Source: Marixanthomonas sp002364245 (GTDB lineage: Bacteria > Bacteroidota > Bacteroidia > Flavobacteriales > Flavobacteriaceae). From it: DNA of 64,000 nt. Both the position numbers and the translations under genes were made by a program. A model generated the notes under the pieces. The model was not told where the DNA came from and did no database searches. It saw nothing but the letters and a program-made list of their open reading frames with translations. Positions 42,513 through 51,173 of this stretch are shown here, in pieces. Location of the stretch: NCBI GenBank assembly GCA_963973455.1, contig CAXAZF010000004.1, positions 186,001-250,000 on the forward strand, given 5' to 3'. Position 1 is the stretch's first letter. Each line of letters opens with the position of its first letter.

Positions 42513-42909
42513 TGGAGCCGGGGAGATTCGAACTCCCGTCCAAACGCGCAATTATACTGCTTTCTACATGCTTAGTTTTCATTTGGATTTTCGTGGGCTT
42601 GCCGGTCGAAAACTACCAACGCACCCCTTATCTTCGCTTAAATTTCGCAAGTGCATCAAAGCCCTGCACAAGCTAGGTTTACTTCTACGAAGCCACTAAA
42701 CCAAACGCCGTAAACCAAGGCCTTTGAGTGACTTCCTGCTTGCCCGTCTTACGGGCCGAGGCATATCTTACTATAATTCAGATTATGCAGCTAGGGCGTA
42801 GTTATTCTCGCCGTTTAAAAAAGTTTGAAACATGATATTTACGAGCTGTGTCCCGGCGCTCGGCATGCTTACAATACAATAAGACCCGCTGTCAAAACCA
42901 GTCGGCCCC
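42513..42909 (-). ncRNA. ssrA: Transfer-messenger RNA (tmRNA)
   Basis: Rescues stalled ribosomes and tags the nascent peptide. On the minus strand the 5' end reads GGGGCCGACTGGTTTTGACA and the 3' end has the T-arm GGGAGTTCGAATCTCCC and acceptor end CGGCTCCA. GGGGCCG pairs with CGGCTCC (one G-U). The tag frame is at 42783-42812 and encodes GENNYALAA then TAA, the typical Bacteroidota tag. CCA is not encoded after the discriminator A. ~397 nt. Confidence 0.97.
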
Positions 42910-42983
42910 TTTTAAGTAAACAGTTGCTAATATGTAGTAATTAAGAATGAATCTCTAACTACATTCTACTAGCTACGAACTAA

Positions 42984-43011
42984 CAAAGATACATGAAAAT
43001 CCATATCTTTG
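42984..43011. promoter_or_regulatory. Divergent -7-like boxes between tmRNA and the dehydrogenase gene
   Basis: CAAAGATA (42984-42991) and TATCTTTG (43004-43011) form an 8-bp inverted repeat. Each reads TATCTTTG (TAnnTTTG) outward: leftward for ssrA and rightward for 43067. No matching -33 boxes are obvious. Confidence 0.4.
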
Positions 43012-43066
43012 CGGCTGTCTTCCCTAAAATGAAAAGACACTATTAATTGTACAAAAAGCATTCCAA

Positions 43067-44281
43067 ATGGCAATAACTTTCGCGCTTATTAAAGAACGTA
43101 AAAATCCACCCGACCGTCGTGTCGTTTTTTCACCTCTAATGTGTCAGGAAGTCATAAAACAACATGAGGATGCTCACATTATAGCTGAAACATCTGACAT
43201 TCGGATTTTTAAAGATGAAACCTATAGAAAAGCAGACGTTGAAGTAAAGGAAGATATTTCAGAAGCAGATGTACTTTTAGGTGTAAAAGAAGTGCCGGTT
43301 GCCGCTTTAATTCCGAATAAAAAATATTTTTTTTTCAGCCATACCATAAAAAAGCAACCGTATAACCGCGAGTTGTTACAGGCAATTCTTCAGAAAAAAA
43401 TAGAATTGTACGATCACGAAACCATCACAAAAAAAAATGGAAGCCGCTTAATCGGTTTTGGGAGGTATGCAGGATTGGTTGGGGCATACAATGGCTTTAG
43501 GGCATTAGGATTGCGTGATAAACTGTTCAATTTAGAAAAAGTGGATATCTTGCCCGATTTAGACGCTGTTAAAGAGGAGTTGGACACTATAGAGGTTCCC
43601 ACGATTAAAATCTTACTCACCGGCAGCGGGAAAGTAGCCTATGGTGCTAAAGAGATTTTAGATTACTTAGAAATTAAAAAGGTACATGTTACCGATTATC
43701 TTACCAAGGATTTTGACGAGCCTGTATATTGTATGATCGATGTACTAGATTATAATAAGCGCACAGATGGATTGCCAGGTAATAAACAGGAGTTTTATAA
43801 CGATCCCTCAGGCTACGAAAGTGATTTTATGCGCTTTGCCACAGTGAGCGACTTTTTTATCGCGGGTCACTTTCACGGAGAAGGAGCTCCTTATCTATTT
43901 ACAAGGGAAGATGCACGCCACCCACATTTTAATATCAATTTGGTCGCCGATGTCTCTTGCGATATTGATGGTCCAGTGGCCAGTACCATACGGCCTTCGA
44001 CCATTGAAGACCCGTTTTATGGCTATGACCCAGTTACTGAAAAAGAAACTTTTTATGATATTCCTGGCTCTATTACTGTTATGGCCGTAGATAACTTACC
44101 TTGCGAACTGCCTAAGAACGCTAGTGAAGGCTTTGGTGAAATGTTTTTGGAAAGTGTTATCCCTGCCTTTTTTAATGGTGATAAAGATGGAATTTTAGCA
44201 CGCGCCAAGATGACTACTAGCGAAGGTAAACTAGCTGAAAACTTTAGCTATTTACAGGATTATGTAGATGGGAAAGAGTAA
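43067..44281 (+). CDS. Saccharopine dehydrogenase-like (LYS1-type) / alanine dehydrogenase-PNT family oxidoreductase
   Basis: 404 residues. The N-terminal AlaDH/PNT-like domain shows KERKNPPDRRVVFSP and a DVLLGVKEVP strand. The nucleotide domain shows KILLTGSGKVAYGAKEIL, then a family-typical stretch AGHFHGEGAPYLFTREDARH and NLVADVSCDIDGPVASTIRPS. These features fit the lysine-forming saccharopine dehydrogenase group seen in Bacteroidota. Substrate is inferred from family, not shown. It is divergent from tmRNA, starting 157 bp from its 5' end. Confidence 0.85.
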   Translation: MAITFALIKERKNPPDRRVVFSPLMCQEVIKQHEDAHIIAETSDIRIFKDETYRKADVEVKEDISEADVLLGVKEVPVAALIPNKKYFFFSHTIKKQPYNRELLQAILQKKIELYDHETITKKNGSRLIGFGRYAGLVGAYNGFRALGLRDKLFNLEKVDILPDLDAVKEELDTIEVPTIKILLTGSGKVAYGAKEILDYLEIKKVHVTDYLTKDFDEPVYCMIDVLDYNKRTDGLPGNKQEFYNDPSGYESDFMRFATVSDFFIAGHFHGEGAPYLFTREDARHPHFNINLVADVSCDIDGPVASTIRPSTIEDPFYGYDPVTEKETFYDIPGSITVMAVDNLPCELPKNASEGFGEMFLESVIPAFFNGDKDGILARAKMTTSEGKLAENFSYLQDYVDGKE

Positions 44282-44290
44282 TGTATTGTT

Positions 44291-46246
44291 TTACTTCTTT
44301 TTCAATATAATAGGCTGTTGGTTTTGAATGGTCATGAGTTGGTCAAAAAATTCTTTTAAACCTTGATATGCTTCAGCGGGAAAAGAGTGGTTATTAAGTT
44401 TTAAGCTTAAGCGTATATTGATTTTTCCTCCTCCTTCATTATAGACAACCGATATTGAACCGTCGTTGTTAGGTAGTTTTATATGAGCATTTTTCGGTAT
44501 TTGTTCAACGGTGTATTGATTGTTTAAATCTATGGTAACTTGATAGATGTTACTTAGCGGGTAACCAACATATACTTCATAGGATCGATTTTTCAGTTTA
44601 AAAGGATTTTCTTCTAAATAGGTTTCAAAAAAAAATGGGTTTAAAATAATTTTGTTTCCTGCTTTCTCTGTTTCAACTTGTGTAGTATATAAAAACTCAA
44701 TTGGTATTTTTTTATCTTCTTGGTGTATAACTTCAAAGTTTTCTATTACTGAATTGTGAAAATACTGCTCTTTATCAGTTTTATAATCATTAACACTCAT
44801 TACACTTAATCTATCCCTTTCATTTAAAGCCAAATAACCGCTATGAGATTCTGATACCTCGCCTAAAAACATATTATTTTTTTGAGCTGTAACTTTAGCC
44901 CTAACACTATGTTGGCTATTAACATAGGGACGAATAGGGGCCCAATAATTTACTGTGTTAAAATTAATAATTCGCCCCTTTCTATTTAAGGCTTGGGTGG
45001 GAACTAAGCCAAAAGGCAGTTCCTTTCTTGAAGCATCTAGAATATATTCCTTCCCATTAATTAAAACTTGTATTAATAGGTAGTTTAAATGTGTAAATAG
45101 TGGCTCTTTTTCATCAGGAACACTATAGGATGTACTACTTGAAAGTAATATTCTAGGGTTAAATCCAGCTATTTTTAAGCCGTTAAATAACGAAAAGTTG
45201 ATTTGTGATTGATTTCCTGTTTTACTTTTATATGCGTCTGTAACTTCATATGGATTTGTACCTATGTACTTATTCCATGTGTAATAGTCTTGAAAATAAT
45301 AAAAGATAGTTTTGGCTTTTTCTAAATCATCATTCCCTGTAAACAAATGTTTGGGAAGTTTGCGTTTAAAAAATGAATATGTTTTTTCTTTGTTTTTGTA
45401 CCAGTCTTTTTGCTCTAGTTCTTCATCATATTCATCCCAAGTAGTGTTGTAATCTATGCGCTTGCCATAAAAACTAAAATAAATTTCGAGAGAATACATT
45501 ACGCGACATACGTAGTTTTTTATAGATAACATAAACCTTTCTTCATTGAAGGCTGGAATATCTTCCATAACAAATGTGTCTAAAATACAATTGCCAAGGT
45601 CTCTATTTGGAATAAAAAAACAATTTTCTTGAATGGTACTTTCGTTATGCGTCAAATATTCCATTCCGACAATTTTCTTTCGAAAAACGAGGTTAGAGGG
45701 TATCCGGCTCTTGTATTCAGAATATAGTGTAGGAAGTAAACTTTGAAAGTTCCAGTTGTCAACATGATAATAAAATGGACTTTTAACAATGTAAAAATAT
45801 TCAAGAATACTGCCGTCTTTGATATTGGGAAACACGAATTTTTTAAGCACTATGTCCTCGTTTTTTTGCTCTTCTAAAATATTCTTTTCTTCTATTTCAA
45901 GCCGCTCCTCGCCATTATGGGTATATGCAACTAGTTTTGTAAGTTTTTCAGAATCATAATACGTTTCATATAATGGAATAGCTACTGCATCGTGAGGATA
46001 TTTTTTAGCATTAAATACTTTTATTTTTTTATGTACTTCTTTAAAAAGAAAAAGTTGTCCGTCAATAATTTTAAAATGATTATAACCTCGGTGATATAAT
46101 ACAACGCCACTAGCCTCCGGATCCTTTTCATACTTTTCAATTTTTCTATCTGCAGTTGTTAGTTCTCCAACTGTTGGTGTATTAAAATTTTGAGAAAATG
46201 ATATACTGGAATATAAAAAAATACAAAGTGTGATTATAATTTTCAT
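44291..46246 (-). CDS. DUF3857 and transglutaminase-like domain protein, exported
   Basis: 651 residues with a signal peptide (MKIIITLCIFLYSSISFS). A DUF3857 beta domain spans ~50-330, including LKKFVFPNIKDGSILEYFY. A transglutaminase-like fold follows, where the usual Cys-bearing loop reads SKTGNQSQINFSLFNGLKIAGF: the position expected for the catalytic Cys is not Cys. The C-terminal domain ends INIRLSLKLNNHSFPAEAY. It is a close paralogue of the gene immediately upstream (46287), strongly so at the C-terminus. Function of the family is not established. Confidence 0.85.
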   Translation of the reverse strand: MKIIITLCIFLYSSISFSQNFNTPTVGELTTADRKIEKYEKDPEASGVVLYHRGYNHFKIIDGQLFLFKEVHKKIKVFNAKKYPHDAVAIPLYETYYDSEKLTKLVAYTHNGEERLEIEEKNILEEQKNEDIVLKKFVFPNIKDGSILEYFYIVKSPFYYHVDNWNFQSLLPTLYSEYKSRIPSNLVFRKKIVGMEYLTHNESTIQENCFFIPNRDLGNCILDTFVMEDIPAFNEERFMLSIKNYVCRVMYSLEIYFSFYGKRIDYNTTWDEYDEELEQKDWYKNKEKTYSFFKRKLPKHLFTGNDDLEKAKTIFYYFQDYYTWNKYIGTNPYEVTDAYKSKTGNQSQINFSLFNGLKIAGFNPRILLSSSTSYSVPDEKEPLFTHLNYLLIQVLINGKEYILDASRKELPFGLVPTQALNRKGRIINFNTVNYWAPIRPYVNSQHSVRAKVTAQKNNMFLGEVSESHSGYLALNERDRLSVMSVNDYKTDKEQYFHNSVIENFEVIHQEDKKIPIEFLYTTQVETEKAGNKIILNPFFFETYLEENPFKLKNRSYEVYVGYPLSNIYQVTIDLNNQYTVEQIPKNAHIKLPNNDGSISVVYNEGGGKINIRLSLKLNNHSFPAEAYQGLKEFFDQLMTIQNQQPIILKKK

Positions 46247-46286
46247 TTAGAAGACTTATTAACTATTGAATAGTGATGGTAACTAT

Positions 46287-48251
46287 TTAAAGCTTTTTCA
46301 ATACGATAGGTTGTTTATTTTGGATGGTCAATACTTGTGTAAAGAATTCCTTTAAGCTTTGATATGCTTCAGCCGGAAATGAATGGTTATTAAGCTTTAA
46401 GCTTAAACGTATATTCACTTTTCCATCTCCCTCGCTGTAAACTACAGACACTGCACCATCACCGTTGGGCAATTTTAAAGCTGTATTGGTGGGCAGCTGT
46501 TCAACAGTGTACAGATTGTTTAAGTCAATAGATATTAAATAAGTGTTGGTTAATGGAAAACCAAAATCGATGGGATAGTTTCGCGCTTCGAGGTTGAATG
46601 GATTTTCAGTAAAATACGTTTCTATATAAAAAGGGTTTAGAAATATTTTATCGCTATTGCCTTTCTCTAATTTTGTTGTGTAGCTTTCTTTAAAGGGTTT
46701 TTCAAGATTTCTTGGGTTTTCAATGACATAATTAGATATTTCAAGCTGTGGAAGGCCTACTTGCTTTTCTTTTAGGAATTCTTCATCCGAATTTTCTTCC
46801 GAGGCTTCCCTTTTTTGCCAAGCCATATAACCCGTATTTATTTCATTGACAACACCGGTAAAAACCCCACCTTCATTAGCTGTTATTTTAGTATTTACAT
46901 AATGCACATTTTTGGCATATGGGATTATTGGTTGCCAATAACTGCCTTTTTTAAAATCCATAACCCTTCCTTGTACGTTTAAGTCACGATAGGGCAATAA
47001 CCCAAAAGGAGTGTTTTTGTTGGTGGCGTCCAGCATATAAGTTGCTCCGTCAATATTGAGTTGAACGATGGTAAAATTAAAGTCTGTCATTACTGGGTAA
47101 TCCGTTGTTGGGAGTCCGTTTTCCCGAGTTGAAAACAAGACCAAATTGCCTTGTAAGCCAGCAGCTTCCAGAGCATTTAGGAGCGCTATGTTGATTTCAG
47201 AATTATTGCCCGATTTTTTTTCAAATGCATCTTTCACCCGAATATTTGAAAGCACATGGTAGTTGCCGTTCCAGTTAAAGTGATTTTGAATAAAATAATA
47301 CACTGCTTTTGCCTTTTCGGTTTTATCGGCAATGGACAATATATTTTCAGGTATTTTGTCTTCAAAGTAGTTGTTGTATTTAAGTTGCCTGCCAAAGTCT
47401 TTGTCGTAGCGAAACTGCTTATCCACATCATCCCAGCTTTTGGATAGTTTTTCGGTACTACCGGACAAACTGGTATATTTCATCAGTTCAAAATCTAAAC
47501 GGGCCGTGTAATTTTTTTTAGCCAGCATGTATTTTTCTTCTTTAAATGCCGGAACATCAAACATGGCGTAGGTTGCCACTTCACAGGCTGCAGCAACTTC
47601 AAAACCGGGCACATTAAAACAGTGTTTTTTTACTTCGGCTTCGTTAATATCCAGCTCTATGTTTCCATACAATGTTCGATTATAATTATAATTGCCTGGT
47701 ATTTTAGAATGAAACTCACTGTACATTTTTGGCAATGGACCTTGAAAGTACCAATCTCCAAAATTTGAAAAATAAGGAGATTCTATTCTATACGTATATT
47801 CTAGTATGCTACCGTCTTTAACATTGGGAAAAGCAAATTTTTTAAGCGACCAATTTTGGGTTTCATCGGTCGTGTAAAGAGCATCGTCGGCCACATAGGT
47901 TTTAACTTGACCATTATGAGTAATTGCTTTAAATTTTGTGACTTTTTCAGTGGCATCGCCATCGTGATAAAAAGGTATTTCAACGGCACCGTGTTTAAAA
48001 TTTTTGGCGTCGAAGACCTTTATTTTACGGTGCACTTCTTTTACTAAACGAATGTAATTATCAACAATTTCCACATAGTTTTTCCCGCTTTCAAATAAAA
48101 CCACGCCATTGGCAGTAGGATCTTTATGATATTTGAAAAGTGAAAACTCTGATTGTGTGGGCTCCCCAAATTCGGCTGTTCTACGCTGTTGTGCTTGTGC
48201 ATTGCATATAGTAAAAAGGAAAAAAAGAGGGAAAAATAAGTTAAATCTCAT
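46287..48251 (-). CDS. DUF3857 and transglutaminase-like domain protein, exported (paralogue)
   Basis: 654 residues from the ATG at 48251, which opens into a signal peptide (MRFNLFFPLFFLF ... NAQAQ); an upstream frame to 48302 is unlikely. Same architecture as 44291: DUF3857 domain (LKKFAFPNVKDGSILEYTY), transglutaminase-like region with KKSGNNSEINIALLNALEAAG (no Cys), and a C-terminal domain with VNIRLSLKLNNHSFPAEAYQ. Tandem duplication with its neighbour, 40 bp apart. Probably a cell-envelope protein; activity unknown. Confidence 0.85.
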   Translation of the reverse strand: MRFNLFFPLFFLFTICNAQAQQRRTAEFGEPTQSEFSLFKYHKDPTANGVVLFESGKNYVEIVDNYIRLVKEVHRKIKVFDAKNFKHGAVEIPFYHDGDATEKVTKFKAITHNGQVKTYVADDALYTTDETQNWSLKKFAFPNVKDGSILEYTYRIESPYFSNFGDWYFQGPLPKMYSEFHSKIPGNYNYNRTLYGNIELDINEAEVKKHCFNVPGFEVAAACEVATYAMFDVPAFKEEKYMLAKKNYTARLDFELMKYTSLSGSTEKLSKSWDDVDKQFRYDKDFGRQLKYNNYFEDKIPENILSIADKTEKAKAVYYFIQNHFNWNGNYHVLSNIRVKDAFEKKSGNNSEINIALLNALEAAGLQGNLVLFSTRENGLPTTDYPVMTDFNFTIVQLNIDGATYMLDATNKNTPFGLLPYRDLNVQGRVMDFKKGSYWQPIIPYAKNVHYVNTKITANEGGVFTGVVNEINTGYMAWQKREASEENSDEEFLKEKQVGLPQLEISNYVIENPRNLEKPFKESYTTKLEKGNSDKIFLNPFYIETYFTENPFNLEARNYPIDFGFPLTNTYLISIDLNNLYTVEQLPTNTALKLPNGDGAVSVVYSEGDGKVNIRLSLKLNNHSFPAEAYQSLKEFFTQVLTIQNKQPIVLKKL

Positions 48252-48321
48252 AATATAATTAAGGTTAAGTGTGCCAAATATACTAAAATGAAATAAACAC
48301 AAAACAGGAAAAAACCTGTGT

Positions 48322-48456
48322 AAAAACAGGAAAAATCCCCTTGAAATTTAAAACAAATCGACACATCTTTACTCTATAATTAATCAATGCTAAATTAATT
48401 GGGGAGTTAATAAAGCGATTAGATAGAAAGACCACTTTTTTAAGTGGTCTTTTTTA
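48322..48456 (+). ncRNA. Small-RNA-like cassette, copy 1 (with terminator)
   Basis: An AAAACAGGAAAAATCCCCTT box (48323-48342) is followed by an AT-rich spacer. Then comes a 21-nt block centred on TTGGGGAGTTAATAA (48393-48413) with AGCGATTA, and a strong terminator AAAGACCACTT / AAGTGGTCTTT plus T run (48427-48456). It is repeated with changes at 48471-48620. There is no open frame longer than a few codons (TTG GGG AGT TAA could be a three-codon leader). The expressed RNA would be ~60-80 nt. Promoter not certain. Confidence 0.45.
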
Positions 48457-48470
48457 TTATAAATTTTCTT

Positions 48471-48620
48471 AAAAACAGGAAAAACCCCCTTTCAATTAGG
48501 TGTTTTTACCTATTGTAAGAAACGTTATTTCATGCCATCTTTGTGATAGCTTAATTAATTGGGGAGTTAATAATAGCGATTACAGGGGCTGCCAATTTTA
48601 TGTTGACAGCCCTTTTTTTT
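48471..48620 (+). ncRNA. Small-RNA-like cassette, copy 2 (with terminator)
   Basis: Same order as copy 1: AAAAACAGGAAAAACCCCCT (48471-48490); a -7-like CATCTTTG (48536-48543); the same 21-nt block (48553-48573) with AGCGATTA; and an unrelated-sequence terminator GGGGCTGCCAA ... TTGACAGCCC followed by T8 (48585-48620). Conservation of the block with divergence of terminator stems suggests selection on the block. Confidence 0.45.
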
Positions 48621-48669
48621 ATTTAGGAACTTATAATTTATTTTTAGCCAAATAATATAGTTTAAAAGA

Positions 48670-48700
48670 AAACCTGCTTGAAGAAGGCAGGTTTTTTTAA
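48670..48700 (-). terminator. Terminator of kdsA
   Basis: AAACCTGC (48670-48677) pairs with GCAGGTTT (48687-48694), with T-rich sequence on both sides, so it can stop transcription leaving kdsA on the minus strand. Confidence 0.75.
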
Positions 48701-48722
48701 TATATAATATATTCAGTCTTGC

Positions 48723-49550
48723 TTATAATTCATTAATCGTTTTCCTAATAGCCACCAAATCGGTCAACAACTTTTCAAGTTTAGCCAAGTCGAGCATATT
48801 AGCCCCATCACTTTTTGCATTTGCAGGGTCAAAATGGGTTTCAATAAATAGCCCATCTACCCCCGTAGCAATACCGGCTCGTGCAATCGTGCTTATCATA
48901 TCTGGGCGGCCACCCGTTACACCAACACTTTGATTGGGTTGCTGTAAACTATGCGTAACATCTAAAACAGTAGAAGCATATTGTTTCATAGTGGGAATAC
49001 CTCTAAAATCCACCACCATATCTTGATAGCCAAACATGGTGCCACGGTCCGTAATCATCACTTTGTTATTTCCGCTATCGGTAACTTTTTTAGCGGCATG
49101 TTGCATGCTCTCCGGACTCATAAACTGCCCTTTTTTTAAGTTGACTACTTTTCCGGTTTTTGCCGCGGCTACTACTAAGTCGGTTTGACGAACCAAAAAA
49201 GCTGGTATTTGTAAAACATCAACAAATTCTGCAGCCATAGCTGCATCACTACTTTCATGGATATCCGTAACAGTAGGAACATCGAATGTCTCTGATACTT
49301 TCTGAAGAATTTTCAATGCCTTTTCATCGCCAATCCCCGTAAAACTATCAATTCTGCTTCGGTTTGCTTTTTTAAAACTGCCTTTAAAAATGTAGGGAAT
49401 TTCAAGCTTATTGGTTATTGAAACTACCTTCTCAGCAATTCGCATTGCCATATCTTCACCTTCTATAGCACAAGGTCCTGCTAGAAGGAAGAAGTTGTTG
49501 GAGTTGGTATGTTTTAGTCTTGGGGTTTCGTTGAGATTCATAGCTTTCAT
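48723..49550 (-). CDS. kdsA: 3-deoxy-8-phosphooctulonate synthase (KDO-8-phosphate synthase)
   Basis: Condenses arabinose-5-phosphate and phosphoenolpyruvate to KDO-8-phosphate for lipopolysaccharide core synthesis. 275 residues: LLAGPCAIEGEDMAMRIAE, FKGSFKKANRSR, VLQIPAFLVRQTDLVVAAAKTG, ITDRGTMFGYQDMVVDFRG and DVTHSLQQPNQ. All are family-defining. The start at 49550 (MKAMNL) or 49541 is undecided. It lies apart from the polysaccharide cluster beginning at 53024. Confidence 0.95.
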   Translation of the reverse strand: MKAMNLNETPRLKHTNSNNFFLLAGPCAIEGEDMAMRIAEKVVSITNKLEIPYIFKGSFKKANRSRIDSFTGIGDEKALKILQKVSETFDVPTVTDIHESSDAAMAAEFVDVLQIPAFLVRQTDLVVAAAKTGKVVNLKKGQFMSPESMQHAAKKVTDSGNNKVMITDRGTMFGYQDMVVDFRGIPTMKQYASTVLDVTHSLQQPNQSVGVTGGRPDMISTIARAGIATGVDGLFIETHFDPANAKSDGANMLDLAKLEKLLTDLVAIRKTINEL

Positions 49551-49625
49551 TTGTTATGCAAAGATAGCTAAAAGTGTATCAAATTTCAGAAAACCTAATT
49601 TTATAGTAAGGAAAGATAGGAAGTT

Positions 49626-51032
49626 TTACTTCTTAATAATTTTATGTGTTTGAGATTTTCCTGTTTCAGTTTTTAACTGTAAAAAATAAATGCCCGACTC
49701 AAAACTTGATAAATCTATACTATTTGATTGCCGAGCCGTTTTAATTTTTTGTCCCAATAAGTTGAAAACTACTATGGTTTCGACTGTTTGGTTTGATGTT
49801 ATTTTAACTTTGCCAGTTGTAGGGTTTGGGTGTAAAAAAAATGATAATGGATAGTTTTCTTCAATGCCCAAGCCTGTATTTTTATACCAAGCTACTTTAT
49901 TGTCACTAATGGAGGCAGAAATTACATCAAGTTGTCCGTCCCCGTCAATATCGCCTGCAGTTGCATCGGCAGGGAAATCAATATTTGTTGTTATTGTTCT
50001 TTCAGTGGTAAAGTTTCCTTCGCCATCACTGTTTTCCAACCAAGAAAAATTATTGGTATATCTATTCCAAAGTAATATATCAATGTCTTCGTCATTATCT
50101 AGATCGAAAAACCGGTATTGGTTGTTGGATATATTTGGAAGAGATTGTAGTGAACCGAAACTACCTTGGTCTTTCAGGTTGTCCAGCCAATAGACAAATG
50201 TTCCCGTATCATCATTATGACTTGTAATAACAATATCTTTTTTACCGTTGGTATTAACATCTACATACTGGATATAAGTAATGCTTGTTAAATCAGATAC
50301 AAGAAAATCAAACTGATAAATCTCTTGTTCTGGACCAAAGGTTCCATCTGTTTCACCTTTATACCACACTAATTTTGCAGGCCCTTCATTTTCGTGTGCC
50401 GTTAAAATATCTATAGTGCCGTCATTATCGATGTCTTTTAATACGGGAGGGTAGATTTCCATAACATTCTCCATCAATAGAATTTCTGGTCCAAAATTTC
50501 CCAAACCGTTTGTGTTTTCATACCAACTAATTTTATCTGTAAAGGTGTCTGTTGTTGAAGTCATCAAGTCTAAATCCCCATCGTTATCTATGTCTATTAC
50601 TGAAACACTAGTAATAAAATCTTGTTGCTCGGCAATAATAATTTGTTCTGAACTAAAATTTCCTAAACCATCTAAGTTTTCAAGCCAAACTATATTTCGG
50701 GGGTTATTTTCTAAAAATAAAATGTCTTTGTCTCCATCGTTATCTAAATCTACAAAATCGATAGATAGATAAAACACTGGATTTTCATTAAGTATAGCTT
50801 CAGTTTCAAAATTACCTGCTCCGTCATTGTTTTTAAACCATCTAAGTTTAAAATCTTGGTTGGAGGCAGTCACCACATCCAATGTTCCATCGTTATCAAT
50901 ATCAAAAGGAATAGAAATGTAAGGAGATTCAACTTCGGTTGATATTACTTGTTGCGGTTCAAATTGAGCTTGTGCAGTTGTGATTCCTAGAATAATAGAT
51001 ATACTGTAAAAAAGAGCCTTTTTTGAAATCAT
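49626..51032 (-). CDS. Secreted VCBS/FG-GAP repeat protein with T9SS sorting domain
   Basis: 468 residues from the ATG at 51032, which begins a signal peptide (MISKKALFYSISIILG ... AQAQ); an upstream frame to 51107 is not a signal. Six to eight VCBS/FG-GAP-type repeats follow, each with a calcium-type DIDNDGxxD or DLDNDGDKD and a WFKN/WLEN motif, predicting a beta-propeller. The last ~75 residues form a T9SS type A sorting domain (FFLHPNPTTGKVKITS ... SFESGIYFLQL). Surface adhesin or binding role inferred. Confidence 0.92.
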   Translation of the reverse strand: MISKKALFYSISIILGITTAQAQFEPQQVISTEVESPYISIPFDIDNDGTLDVVTASNQDFKLRWFKNNDGAGNFETEAILNENPVFYLSIDFVDLDNDGDKDILFLENNPRNIVWLENLDGLGNFSSEQIIIAEQQDFITSVSVIDIDNDGDLDLMTSTTDTFTDKISWYENTNGLGNFGPEILLMENVMEIYPPVLKDIDNDGTIDILTAHENEGPAKLVWYKGETDGTFGPEQEIYQFDFLVSDLTSITYIQYVDVNTNGKKDIVITSHNDDTGTFVYWLDNLKDQGSFGSLQSLPNISNNQYRFFDLDNDEDIDILLWNRYTNNFSWLENSDGEGNFTTERTITTNIDFPADATAGDIDGDGQLDVISASISDNKVAWYKNTGLGIEENYPLSFFLHPNPTTGKVKITSNQTVETIVVFNLLGQKIKTARQSNSIDLSSFESGIYFLQLKTETGKSQTHKIIKK

Positions 51033-51120
51033 TTTTTCTGAAAAATTGGTTAGTTCTTTAAATTTAATCAAAATATTCGATACTTTAAGAGATAGAATGA
51101 AAATCATACTATATAATTAG

Positions 51121-51150
51121 TTGATATTTCATTAATAAACAGTACTTTTG
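51121..51150 (+). promoter_or_regulatory. Bacteroidota promoter of typA
   Basis: TTG at 51121-51123, 19 bp, then TACTTTTG at 51143-51150 (TAnnTTTG). The typA start follows 23 bp later. Confidence 0.7.
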
Positions 51151-51173
51151 CACGCCTAAAAATTGGTAACATT

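Noticed and set aside
42499..42699. 66-codon open frame on the plus strand
   Set aside because: It is antisense to tmRNA and follows its stems.
43047..43054. A single TTGTACAA before the dehydrogenase gene
   Set aside because: Only one copy, so chance occurrence in AT-rich sequence is likely; not enough to join it with the array at 15809.
48302..48490. ACAGGAAAAA copies as CRISPR or insertion-sequence ends
   Set aside because: Spacing is irregular, repeats too short and each is tied to a terminator-ended block; no transposase.
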